Positions 48,599 to 60,111 of a stretch of 64,000 nucleotides of DNA are shown one piece after another. The stretch's first letter is position 1; the number at the start of each line of letters is the position of its first letter. This DNA is from Mucor racemosus (taxonomy: Eukaryota > Mucoromycota > Mucoromycetes > Mucorales > Mucoraceae), in NCBI GenBank assembly GCA_027405735.1, contig JAPEHQ010000008.1, positions 868,001 through 932,000 of the forward strand, in the 5' to 3' direction. Made by a program: the position numbers and the translations under genes. The notes below the pieces were generated by a model. The model saw only the letters and a list, made by a program, of their open reading frames with translations, did no database searches and was not told the DNA's origin.

Positions 48599-48961
48599 TA
48601 GGAATGGGCTTCGATTCGAGTTTGAATCGAGTTTTAACGGAAACGGCCATTCGATTCGAGTTGGAAAACGGCCCGTTCTTTTGTAACCCAGATAAAAAAC
48701 GGGGTGGGAGCAAGTATTGGTTTGCCTTAAGGAGGCTGTTAATAGCAACATTGTCAAGTTAATATGGGATTATGAATTGATAATAGCATATTTGACAGTT
48801 TCACAACTTGAAGTATTTTTTCAATCCTGTTTTCGAGCTTAGCTAACAAAAAAAGAAAAGAAGAAACTCGAATACCCTCATTCGAGTTTGCATAAAAAAC
48901 GGCCCGTTAAAGCAGTCAAACTCGGTTAACCGTAATACGATGCGTTGTTTGTGAAATCCTA
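48599..48961. mobile_element. hAT-like MITE (363 bp) present only in the right arm
   Basis: The 8-bp direct repeat GCTGAGAT lies at 48591-48598 and 48962-48969. The insert starts TAGGAATGG and ends GAAATCCTA (inverse TAGGATTTC). The left arm has the empty site (GCTGAGAC equivalent near 37150). The insert carries GATTCGAG and CGGCCCGTT pairs. Size plus one target copy (371 bp) explains the coordinate offset between the arms. Confidence 0.88.
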
Positions 48962-50300
48962 GCTGAGATAGAGCTTTTGTTATTGGTTCTTTACGGTTGT
49001 AAAAAGTAGGTTTCAGATGGTTTTTAAATGGTTTTCGAACGTTTTCGCCCAATATTGAATTAAATCACATCAAAATCTTTAAGAAACATGTATATTCACG
49101 CCATAGGTCATTGATGCTTCTCGGAAAATGAAAATATTAATACCAGAATATAAGCGCACTAGCTAGACATTGATCAAATTGACCAAGATTGACCTAATAT
49201 TGATTATTAATAATTGAGCATCTAAATTGAGGCATTGATTTTTTGCATTCAAAAGATAGATCCAACTCTAAGCTACTCTGTATTTTTTGTTTCAGCAAAA
49301 AATATTGTTTTTTCGTCGAGATAATTAAAATAATAGTTCTTATCACGGCTTAAACGCAATAGTAACGGGGTTCCAAAAATGATTTGAAAAAATGAACGAA
49401 AAATGAATCAAAAAACAAAATTGTTTAAATGTTCATGAACTGCAAAGCAAGTCGATCTAGTGTATTAAATGGTTTCTGTACAGTTTTAAATTCTGCATCC
49501 ATCTATATTAAATCCAGAAATATGTTTCACATAAAATTTTGCGTAAAATGCAATTGAAATTTTGGAGGTTTTTTGAAAATACGCATTACTTTTTATAAGT
49601 ATATTTCTAACTTAAGTAATGAAAATAATGCACAGCAAAATTATCTATCGATCGATCTATTGCTAAACCTTCTAGCTGCATTTGCTGTAGAGAAAACAAG
49701 ATTTTTGTCAATTTTTTTTTCAAATTCAGAATTTGGGACGAGGGTATACAAAGGAAATTTGGAGGTAGAAGGGAAAATATCTCTTTGCACACATTTTTGA
49801 CGATATCTCCACGAAAAATCAATATTTTGAAGAAAACTAAATTGGTTCCGAGAGAGCTCAACGAGATCAATGAGATGCATGTTGAAAAAGATACCGCTCA
49901 ATTTAACGAATATTTTGAAATGTACTGCAAAAATGTCAAAAAACTGAAAAAAAATAAAATTGCTCAGAATTTTTTTATACTAAAATATGTTATAGAGTGC
50001 TTTAAAACAAGTAAGTTTCATTATTAGAAAGTGTTAGAGTAGCTTAATTTTTTGTAGAGATATGAAGGCTCAATTTTTTCATTTTTTAGTAGTGAAATAC
50101 GTGTAAAAATTTGAAACATTAGTACTAAAAAATTAATATTAACTGTAAAATATAGGATGTTTTTGGATACTCGTTTTTGGATTAAAGTTGGACATCTCAG
50201 GTACATTGGTATATCATTTTTTCTTCGTGTTGTTTAGTGGAAAAAAAATTAGAGCAGAGATGAAAAATAAGGCACAGTTTTTAGGCGGAAAGCTACAGAC

Positions 50301-51043
50301 TTTACCTGTTTTTGAGTCTTTGGTGAGGTACAAAGTAGACTTAGAATTAGATAATGTAATCCGAATAGTTTATATCTATTGAGTAGTGTCTAAGATGTAT
50401 CCTCAAAAGTGATTCGTCGTATGAGAAAACTTATAGAAAAGAGGGCACATTTTGACTATGAAGATTGAAAACGATGAAATTTTTTGATTTTTTTTAAAAA
50501 TTCAAATTGAATATCAAAATACATTTTCACTTATGAAGCGTTTCTTCCAAAAGTACGACAGCAAGACAAATAGGTCGTAAACCATAAAACTTAACGAAAC
50601 TGTCGATTTTCGAGGATATTAAACAGCCAATTTTGAAGCCAATTCCATTTCTAACTCATATTGAAATGTAATTCTTATAAATAGTCTTTTAAACCAAGAC
50701 CTAGAAGCTCTTGGTTCTTTCTTTTACTATTAGCTTTTCTAGTAATAGAGCCTACGTTCTCCGTGATAAATGTTACTAGTCTTTATTATTATTCTTTCTA
50801 TAAATAAGATTTTATGTATCCATAAACTCTCAAAAACAAAAAAAGATATAGTTTTACTTTTTGTTTTATTGTTTAATTAGAAAAAAAAAAGCAATTAGTA
50901 GATATAGATTATGAAGTGTCATTGTTTGGTTTATATATTAAAAATATTATATATATATATATACAGCATAATAATTAATTAATAGATATTGTTTAATTGT
51001 GGAGTTTGGATGAGATCCGGTGTTTTCAACATTGTATGATGGT
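50301..51043. other. Spacer between copy R and the second palindrome
   Basis: AT-rich DNA including a (TA)n stretch near 50950-50964. No gene seen. Weak similarity to the copy D edge extends to about 50400. Confidence 0.4.
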
Positions 51044-53104
51044 AGCTTATAGTTTATAAATTTTATTACTATATACACATTTTATTCACAGGATTTTTAT
51101 GTATAGCAGCTGGAAAGCTGGTAAACCATTTTGAAACATTTTTTTTCTTGATATAAAATGTGTACTAAATGCTTGGCGGCTTTTTTACGTTCTCTTTCTT
51201 GATTATTTTGGTTTTAATTTTGACGGAAAAAGGATATAAAATAATATTCAAAGTTTCCAAAACGTGAATGCTTTATTTTTTTTTGCGGATAACTGTAATG
51301 TTGCAATAAATATGAAACCTTCTTGCTGAGCATTTAATCAAGTGTGAAATTTGCTTGGACTAGTTTAGAGCTCAAGCCATTGAACTTGGTTATGGATTTT
51401 AATGTTTTTGACATATACACTATGAACTAACAGCTACCTCTAACTTTGTAAGCCCAAAGTTACAAGCTCATAGATAAGGTAGTGAATACTGTAGTAGTAA
51501 AAATAGTAGTAAAATTTTGGAATCAGTACTCGCTTTATTCCTAAATATTGGAATATAGATTTTATGACCAATCTGTTTAAATGGAAAAAGACATAGAAAT
51601 ATTGTTACCTCATATTAGTATTCAGTTTGAGATAAGCCAAATAAAAACGACGCTTGCTTCACGTATCTACTATCTTAAAATATAAGCTCTTACTGTAGAA
51701 CATGTATATTACTATTTAGTCATATTTATAAACTACATAAAAACAGCACAAGTAAAAAGAAGGCTTTTATTTATTTCATTAATGTGAACTCAATTTAGTT
51801 CTCAGAAAAACGCAAAATTCCCTTTTTCTGATTAACAGGAAAAATCACGAGAAGGTATGAGCTCGCTAATCCCAAAAAAATGGAAAAGCTACGCTATCTG
51901 CTCCATACTTTTTATATTTTTTTGTAGTGTTTTACATTGCTCATATCAACTGTGATTTCTTCCATGAAGTCTTCCATAGGCTTTTGCTCGATCTGATCTT
52001 TAAATATTCAAAATGAACTGGGTTGTTCAGTCTCCCGAAATCAACTTCATAGTTTTCGACTTCCATTTCACATTTTGCTCGTAGTAAAGGTCCAGTTTCT
52101 GGATTGTATTTTATGTGCTCCAGTACTCCATCCATTACGATCTAATAAACAAAACAGGCAATATTTGTTATCATAGAAACATATATTTTTCTACCAGAAA
52201 AACCGTTGTCTGTCATATCATACATTCATTAAAAAAATTGCAAAAGCGAGCCCGTAGAGCGACGCCGTAATTGAACATAGCAAGATTGAACGGCTGCTAA
52301 GTCTCTTATACTATATATTATGCTATGGTATATCTAAGTTTTAAATAAAAAAGCGTTTCTTTTTTTAACTTTTCTTATATTTAACCATGTATGGTCTGAA
52401 AATTCAGTTTTTATAGCGGACATTTTTCGGGACTCATTTTATCCTTACCAACACTCATGATTTTGATCAAAAAACAGAAAAATCAAATTTTGATACCAAA
52501 ATCAACATTCAAATATACTACAATGTGAGAGACAATTGTAGCCATAGTTAATGCACATTTTATAAAAGCTTAATATTAAATGTTAAGTAATGAAACTTTG
52601 TACTTTTGCCCCAAAAACGGATTTTTGGTTAAAGGATTTTCATGTAATATTTTGTAATAAAAATGTTTGTTATTTTTTATTGAGCAAATAGAGCGCTAAA
52701 TTCTCTATATATGTATATTTTTTGTTTTTATAATTGGTAGTATAATTAACTCTAGATTTGCAAAAACAGAAAAAAAAATTTAAAAAATGCCAAAATTGAT
52801 GATCTGGACAAGGATAATTTTCTAAATTAATATTCCGCTTATAAGCCTTGTAAGTCTTAAAAATAAGAGATTTTATAATACTTGATAATTTTTTCAAGAA
52901 TTTGCGATGCTGTACCCACTTGATTCAAGCTTATTACTGTAAATCTTTATACATGTTAATATTGTGTGGTAATTTTTTTGATGATAATATAGTTTTGCTT
53001 TATAATTATTACGTTAGAGGTAATTTATATTGAATTTTAGTCTTACCTCTCCAATATCATAAACATAAACATGGCCATCACTGGAATCTATTATTACTGC
53101 CTTT
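51044..53104. repeat. Second palindrome, arm B1 (2061 bp)
   Basis: Positions in B1 and B2 sum to 107711 at every point checked, so the arms are collinear without indels. The outer edge is at 51044/56667 and the inner edge at 53104/54607. Two reading frames of 64 and 75 codons are identical in both arms, so the arms are nearly or fully identical. The spacer is 1502 bp. Confidence 0.93.
51900..52135 (-). pseudogene. Unrecognised coding remnant with a frame break, copy in B1
   Basis: A frame reading VMDGVLEHIKYNPETGPLLR to VHFEYLK continues sensibly only after a shift of one base, as DQIEQKPMEDFMEEITVD. Composition before and after the shift (acidic, charged) is protein-like. It follows an acceptor-like TTTATTAG. 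I do not recognise the family. The same break is present in B2. Confidence 0.4.
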
Positions 53105-53299
53105 CTACCCTCTTTGTCCCAAGCCAATTTATTCAATGCTTTACCAGAACCAACTGAAGTACTTACAAATGGTTCCTCGGCATTTGAATTCAAATTCCAT
53201 AAATTAAATTGACTGGTTCTATCTACAGTAGTATCAAACGTATCATCATCAGCCCGCCTTATTATGATATATGTCTGATTCAATTCTGATATATCGAGA
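53047..53299 (-). pseudogene. Dynein intermediate chain, isolated C-terminal exon
   Basis: The exon reads LDISELNQTYIIIRRADDD, then QFNLWNLNSNAEEP, then GKALNKLAWDKEGRKAVIID and SSDGHVYVYDIGE, followed by a GTAAGA donor. It matches the last WD40 blades of cytoplasmic dynein intermediate chain (in human, LDLWNLN, ALNRVRWTHSGREIAVGD, IVIYDVGE). Earlier exons (WD40 blades, LC8-binding region) are absent in the 1.3 kb upstream, which instead holds a MITE. The last 58 bases lie within arm B1 and are therefore repeated in B2. It appears to be a relic at a rearrangement junction, although the exon itself is open. Confidence 0.75.
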
Positions 53300-53450
53300 C
53301 TTTGTAAATTAAAATCAACGTAAAAAGTACCGTTTATTAGAATGAATTAAATATGGGTTTATATAGTTATTGGGATTGTGTGATAAGATATAATGAACAG
53401 GGATCCATTAGATGTGACAATAGAAATTATTATTAATGTGTATGGATATA

Positions 53451-53508
53451 ATATGTCATGTTTCAGTGGTAATATTGCTATATGTCATGTTTCAGTGGTA
53501 ATATTGCT
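53451..53508. repeat. 29-bp direct repeat, two units
   Basis: ATATGTCATGTTTCAGTGG units repeat at 53451 and 53480, ending in a partial third unit. Lies in the palindrome spacer, next to the third 728-bp-family element. Confidence 0.75.
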
Positions 53509-53537
53509 ATAAGTTATGTTTCATTATTAGTTCCTAG

Positions 53538-54261
53538 TGCAGTGGAATTACATACTAAAAACGCTTGATAAAAATAAAGCAACCTAAATTCCAAGTGTCG
53601 CTCAGAAAATATGATGCCACTTGAAATGTGAACAACCATAATAAACAAACGATTCAATTGAACACAATAAAAAACGCGTGCTAAAAATATGAAATACCTT
53701 TTTGAACCATACATGTCGTGTAGATGATAGTACCCCTGATCACGGCGCAATCAATTACACAAATGACATATATATCAAAACAGGATTCCATCCAAATCAA
53801 TAATAATAATAAACAAAGATATCAATTTAGTCAACTACTCATCTATATTGAAGTTGCACTATCAATGTAAATATGATTCAAGCATATAAAAACTACCCCT
53901 TAAAAATCAACGTTGCATAAAATAGATATAACAAAAATAAACAAACAATCATTTCCCAAAAGGTCGATATTGTCACACTTGACATACAATCCCTTATGGT
54001 CAATGCTCTACACAATTTACCCCTTAAAATATCAAATCAATAACAATGTACTCAAAAGTGGAAGATTACTAAATATACATCCATTCAAGTCTGGTGGTAT
54101 CCAAGTTCTCCAAATCACTATAAATACCCTCATACTTTTTCAATTATTTTAAATTTTCAGAAATCTCTTGTAATAAAAACTTCAGCTGATTATAATTGTA
54201 TTTCTACTGCTTTTATTTTTATATTTTTTTATTTTAATAAATAACTTCGTCATTTACTGCA
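53538..54261. mobile_element. 728-bp-family TIR element, independent third copy (724 bp)
   Basis: Starts TGCAGTGGAATTACATAC and ends CATTTACTGCA. The 5-bp direct repeat CCTAG lies at 53533-53537 and 54262-54266, different from that of the arm copies, which shows an independent insertion. It has about 95 % similarity to the arm copies by eye, with small indels. Confidence 0.88.
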
Positions 54262-54606
54262 CCTAGATAACAGGAACCAGTTACTGAACAGATAAGATTT
54301 GCTACATCTGTCAAAGATCTTCTATATAATATGGAATGCTGTAATTCGGAGGATAGTTCAATGTCAATCTAAAATAAGAAGCACCCCATTGTCATTGTTA
54401 TAAGCTATTATAAAAAGCTTGATTTTTTAATAATACAGCAATAATATAAAAAACAAGATGATACTAATAGCATATGGTGAGTATTTAACATCTAAGTAAG
54501 TTTGATAAAGTATGCTATTAAACCCTTTTAGAAATCCTGAGGCAAACACAATATCTTGGTCCTGTGATTCCTATCCATCAAAATGTTGCAATTTCCACCA
54601 CACTAA

Positions 54607-56667
54607 AAAGGCAGTAATAATAGATTCCAGTGATGGCCATGTTTATGTTTATGATATTGGAGAGGTAAGACTAAAATTCAATATAAATTACCTCTAACGT
54701 AATAATTATAAAGCAAAACTATATTATCATCAAAAAAATTACCACACAATATTAACATGTATAAAGATTTACAGTAATAAGCTTGAATCAAGTGGGTACA
54801 GCATCGCAAATTCTTGAAAAAATTATCAAGTATTATAAAATCTCTTATTTTTAAGACTTACAAGGCTTATAAGCGGAATATTAATTTAGAAAATTATCCT
54901 TGTCCAGATCATCAATTTTGGCATTTTTTAAATTTTTTTTTCTGTTTTTGCAAATCTAGAGTTAATTATACTACCAATTATAAAAACAAAAAATATACAT
55001 ATATAGAGAATTTAGCGCTCTATTTGCTCAATAAAAAATAACAAACATTTTTATTACAAAATATTACATGAAAATCCTTTAACCAAAAATCCGTTTTTGG
55101 GGCAAAAGTACAAAGTTTCATTACTTAACATTTAATATTAAGCTTTTATAAAATGTGCATTAACTATGGCTACAATTGTCTCTCACATTGTAGTATATTT
55201 GAATGTTGATTTTGGTATCAAAATTTGATTTTTCTGTTTTTTGATCAAAATCATGAGTGTTGGTAAGGATAAAATGAGTCCCGAAAAATGTCCGCTATAA
55301 AAACTGAATTTTCAGACCATACATGGTTAAATATAAGAAAAGTTAAAAAAAGAAACGCTTTTTTATTTAAAACTTAGATATACCATAGCATAATATATAG
55401 TATAAGAGACTTAGCAGCCGTTCAATCTTGCTATGTTCAATTACGGCGTCGCTCTACGGGCTCGCTTTTGCAATTTTTTTAATGAATGTATGATATGACA
55501 GACAACGGTTTTTCTGGTAGAAAAATATATGTTTCTATGATAACAAATATTGCCTGTTTTGTTTATTAGATCGTAATGGATGGAGTACTGGAGCACATAA
55601 AATACAATCCAGAAACTGGACCTTTACTACGAGCAAAATGTGAAATGGAAGTCGAAAACTATGAAGTTGATTTCGGGAGACTGAACAACCCAGTTCATTT
55701 TGAATATTTAAAGATCAGATCGAGCAAAAGCCTATGGAAGACTTCATGGAAGAAATCACAGTTGATATGAGCAATGTAAAACACTACAAAAAAATATAAA
55801 AAGTATGGAGCAGATAGCGTAGCTTTTCCATTTTTTTGGGATTAGCGAGCTCATACCTTCTCGTGATTTTTCCTGTTAATCAGAAAAAGGGAATTTTGCG
55901 TTTTTCTGAGAACTAAATTGAGTTCACATTAATGAAATAAATAAAAGCCTTCTTTTTACTTGTGCTGTTTTTATGTAGTTTATAAATATGACTAAATAGT
56001 AATATACATGTTCTACAGTAAGAGCTTATATTTTAAGATAGTAGATACGTGAAGCAAGCGTCGTTTTTATTTGGCTTATCTCAAACTGAATACTAATATG
56101 AGGTAACAATATTTCTATGTCTTTTTCCATTTAAACAGATTGGTCATAAAATCTATATTCCAATATTTAGGAATAAAGCGAGTACTGATTCCAAAATTTT
56201 ACTACTATTTTTACTACTACAGTATTCACTACCTTATCTATGAGCTTGTAACTTTGGGCTTACAAAGTTAGAGGTAGCTGTTAGTTCATAGTGTATATGT
56301 CAAAAACATTAAAATCCATAACCAAGTTCAATGGCTTGAGCTCTAAACTAGTCCAAGCAAATTTCACACTTGATTAAATGCTCAGCAAGAAGGTTTCATA
56401 TTTATTGCAACATTACAGTTATCCGCAAAAAAAAATAAAGCATTCACGTTTTGGAAACTTTGAATATTATTTTATATCCTTTTTCCGTCAAAATTAAAAC
56501 CAAAATAATCAAGAAAGAGAACGTAAAAAAGCCGCCAAGCATTTAGTACACATTTTATATCAAGAAAAAAAATGTTTCAAAATGGTTTACCAGCTTTCCA
56601 GCTGCTATACATAAAAATCCTGTGAATAAAATGTGTATATAGTAATAAAATTTATAAACTATAAGCT
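54607..56667. repeat. Second palindrome, arm B2 (2061 bp)
   Basis: Reverse complement of 51044-53104. It includes 58 bp of the dynein exon (54607-54664) with its donor. Outer end ACTATAAGC meets copy D directly at 56667. Inner flank differs from that of B1 after four shared bases. Confidence 0.93.
55576..55811 (+). pseudogene. Unrecognised coding remnant with a frame break, copy in B2
   Basis: Mirror copy of the remnant at 51900-52135, identical and with the same one-base frame break after VHFEYLK. The frame break must have existed before the inverted duplication, or have been copied by conversion. Confidence 0.4.
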
Positions 56668-58890
56668 GGATACTGTTACAACTGTAGTATAATACATTTT
56701 GAAACTTACAACCCATTTGCACCATAATATTCCCTAATTTTAAGCATTTTTCCTATTACCAAATTTCTTTCAAGCAGAAGAAAAGAGTTTTTTTTTTCAA
56801 AAAACATGTTCAAAGATCTTTCAAAAACACAGCGTTTAGTTAATGAAAACAAGATATGCTCTTCATACATCTACTGTGCCTTAAATGCAACTTCAAAATT
56901 TAATTTCGAAACATTATTTGATTTTATAAAAACTTTCAAAAAATATCTGAAACAAGTCATATAAATAGTTTAAACAAGTACACGTTTTCATTTCTCCATT
57001 CTCACAGCAACTCGAGGAGGCTGAACCTTTTGCAGTTCTTTAAAGTAGCACCAGACATACCTATCATTGCAACGGGAGCTTATTTGGATCTGTATTCGGC
57101 AACAGCTGGTGAGCTTACTGACGTTAATGGGTGTCAACAGCAGGCAACCAACTTTTTGTTCAAATTTACCGAATGCACAATGATCCATGCAAGCTGATAT
57201 CTGGTATATTTGTAGTATTTACCCATTCCTGTGCTCCGGTAGAGTGACAACTTACCTAAATTATTATTTAAAACGATTGTATTTTTAATTGTTTTTACTA
57301 AAAGTATGTAACAAATCATAGGTGTACCTTGGCATTAATTTTCTCGACACCACACAGTAGGTTGTGGAAGTTGCTGCCCGTTGGGGTCATCGTGTCCAAG
57401 GTGGGTACCTACTCTCATGTAAAGTTGGAAATTAATAGGATTGAAATTCATTGAGATAAGATTTTTGTTGTCTGTTTTTACGGCTGTAGGAAGATGGATT
57501 TCAGATGGGTTTTAAATGGTTCTCAAATTATTTCGCTTAATAATAAGCCAAATCACTTAAAATCTTCAGATGTGATGCACATTATATCCTCAGTTTATAA
57601 GCCATTAATATATCTCAAAAAAATAAATATCTATTGCAGAATATAAGTACACTAACCAAATGTTGACCAAAATTATTGACCAATATTTACCTAAAATATA
57701 TTGTAAAAAATTGAACGTTTAAATTAAGGCATTGGTTTTTTGTATTCACAAGGTAAATCCAACTCCAAGATACTCGTGGTTTTTTGTTTCAGCAAAAAAT
57801 ATCAATTTTTCGTCGAGATGATCAAAATGATAGTTCATATTACAGCTTGATCCTGTCGTAACTGGGTTTCAAAATCGATTTGACAAATCGACCAGAAAAT
57901 GATCAAAAAAAACAAAATTGCTTAATGGCTCATGAACTGCAAAGTAAGTTGAAATAGTATATTAAATAATTTTTGTACAGTTTTAAATTCTGCATCTATC
58001 TAAAGTAAATTCAAAAACATGTTTCACATAAAATTGTGGGTAAAATGTAACTGAAATTTTGGAGGTTTTTTGAAAATATGCATTACTTTTTATAAGTATA
58101 TTTCTAATTTAAGTAATGAAAATAATGCACAACAAAATTATCTATCGATCGATTTATTGCTGAACCTTCTAGCTGCATTTGCCGTAGAGAAAACAAGATT
58201 TTTGTCAATTTTTTTTCAAATTCAGAATTTGGGACGAGGGTATACAAGGGAAATTTGGAGGTAGAAGGGAAAATATCTCTTTGCACACATTTTTGACGAT
58301 ATCTCCACGAAAAATCAATATTTTGAAGAAAACTAAATTGGTTCCGAGAGAGCTCAACGAGATCAATGAGATGCATGTTGAAAAAGATACCGCTCAATTT
58401 AACGAATATTTTGAAATCTACTGCAAAAATGTCAAAAAACTGAAAAAAAAAATAAAAGCGCTCAGAATTTTTTTATACTAAAATATGTTATAGAGTGCTT
58501 TAAAACAAGTAAGTTTTATTATTAAAAAGTGTTAGAGTAGCTTACTTTTTTGTAGAGATATGAAGGCTCAATTTTTTCATTTTTTAGTAGTGAAATACGT
58601 GTAAAAATTTGAAACATTAGTACTAAAAAATTAACATTAACTGCAAAATATAGGATGTTTTTGGATACTCGTTTTTGGATTAAAGTTGAACATCTCAGGT
58701 ACATTGGTATATCATTTTTTCTTCGTGTTATTTAGTGGGAAAAAAATTAGAGCAGGGATGAAAAATAAGACACAGTTTTTACGGGGAAAGCTACAAACTT
58801 TACCTGTTTTGAGTCTTTCGTGAGATATAAGAATATATAGGTAGCATAATGCAGTCAGTTCAGATCTGTTTAGCAGTGTCTAAGCTATGT
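56663..58890 (-). repeat. Dispersed repeat family, copy D
   Basis: Same orientation as the right arm (reverse of L and A). Starts with TGGATACTGTTAC, matching 46720, and runs through the family to about 58890, with deletions around 57330. It lacks the 728-bp element. Its outer 700 bp resemble copy R closely; the rest is about 75-80 % similar (by eye). Confidence 0.82.
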
Positions 58891-60111
58891 TCCATAAAAT
58901 TTAATTTTGCTCGAGCAGATCTTTACAAAAAAAAAAAAATATCAAAATCCATTTTAACTTGAGGAGAGTAACTTTTTCCGAATGTATCAGAGTAATTTCA
59001 GCTATAAAATATAACAAAACAAACCGTTTGGCTTCTACAAAAGAAAATATAAAAAACTGTTTTTTACTATTAAATGTTCTTAAATGGAACAATTCAATCA
59101 CAAAGGTTTAATCGCAGTATCAGAAGTACGCCAAGAAAATACATTAAGAATTGTATCGACATGTAAATACATTTTTTTACAGCAAATTTATACTTTCAAA
59201 GCTCTAAAATGCTCAAATAAAATAGCATTCTGCTTAATCATAACGCAAGTAAAAATATTATAGTAGTTTCTATATATTTAGCAATCATTGCAGAGCTAAG
59301 TTTTCTATAAAAAAAAAAAGAAATCTTTGAAAAGCATCCGCACGCTGGGCCGTGAATTTGAGCTTCTTTTACAAAACCCATCATATGTTGTTATTATCGC
59401 GGTTCATTCATCAAACCAGGGAGCACACAGAAGCTCTTTTTATATTTCGTTTATAAAATCTTTAATACGACGATATATACTTTTCAAATCTGAATATAGC
59501 AAAAATAAAGATATCTCAAATTCCACATGTCTATGAATAGGATCGTCGTGTCTAAAATGGCCTCATTTTTCAGATTTATAATTTGCCTACAAATCCAGGC
59601 TCTTTTATGTCATTAATATCTACGTAATGGTAGCTCACTGAGTGAAACCCGGAACTTCTATTGTAAAAGCTTATTATATTTATACTTTTCTATGAACGAT
59701 GCATTTTGAATTTCTTTCCTGACCATGCTTTCATTTTCTAGCTACTGACACGCATGTGTTATATCAATGTATGTATATATTATACTTTCTGTATTTCTCA
59801 TTTCATGCTATATAATCAAAACTCGATTTTTTTGAGATTAAATTTAAATGACAGCTTACACAAAATCTCTTGCTTTGGGCATTTTGATTCAAATAGAAAG
59901 AAAATAAATCATCACCATCAGGGGTGAAACAAACTCAACAAAGCAATGAAAGCCGAGAAGCATGAAGAATTTAGTTGTAAAATTTAATTTTTAATTAGAA
60001 AAAAAAAAAAAAAAAGAATAAATGCGATATAAAAAAATCTCATCAAGAGAGGATGCATTATGCGAAATGAATTGAAAATGCTTAATATATTTTTGTAAAT
60101 GAAATGCTTGA
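58891..60111. other. Intergenic, no gene seen
   Basis: AT-rich DNA between copy D and the Whi3-like gene, with an A-run at 60000-60015 near the 3' end of that gene. No supported coding frame. Confidence 0.45.

Larger units (their letters stand above)
46512..50300 (-). repeat. Right arm of the large inverted repeat (copy R)
   Basis: Reverse complement of the left arm. It carries the same 728-bp element at the same site and, in addition, a 363-bp hAT-like MITE. Family similarity runs outward to at least 50240 and perhaps to about 50400, beyond the left arm's limit. Its outer 700 bp (49560-50270) are closer to copy D (58060-58760) than to the left arm, whereas its inner part is closest to the left arm. 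Confidence 0.9.

Noticed and set aside
35870..58890. Idea that the repeat arms are LTRs or LINE pieces
   Set aside because: No reverse transcriptase, integrase or GAG-like motif, no TG...CA LTR ends and no primer-binding site could be found in any copy.
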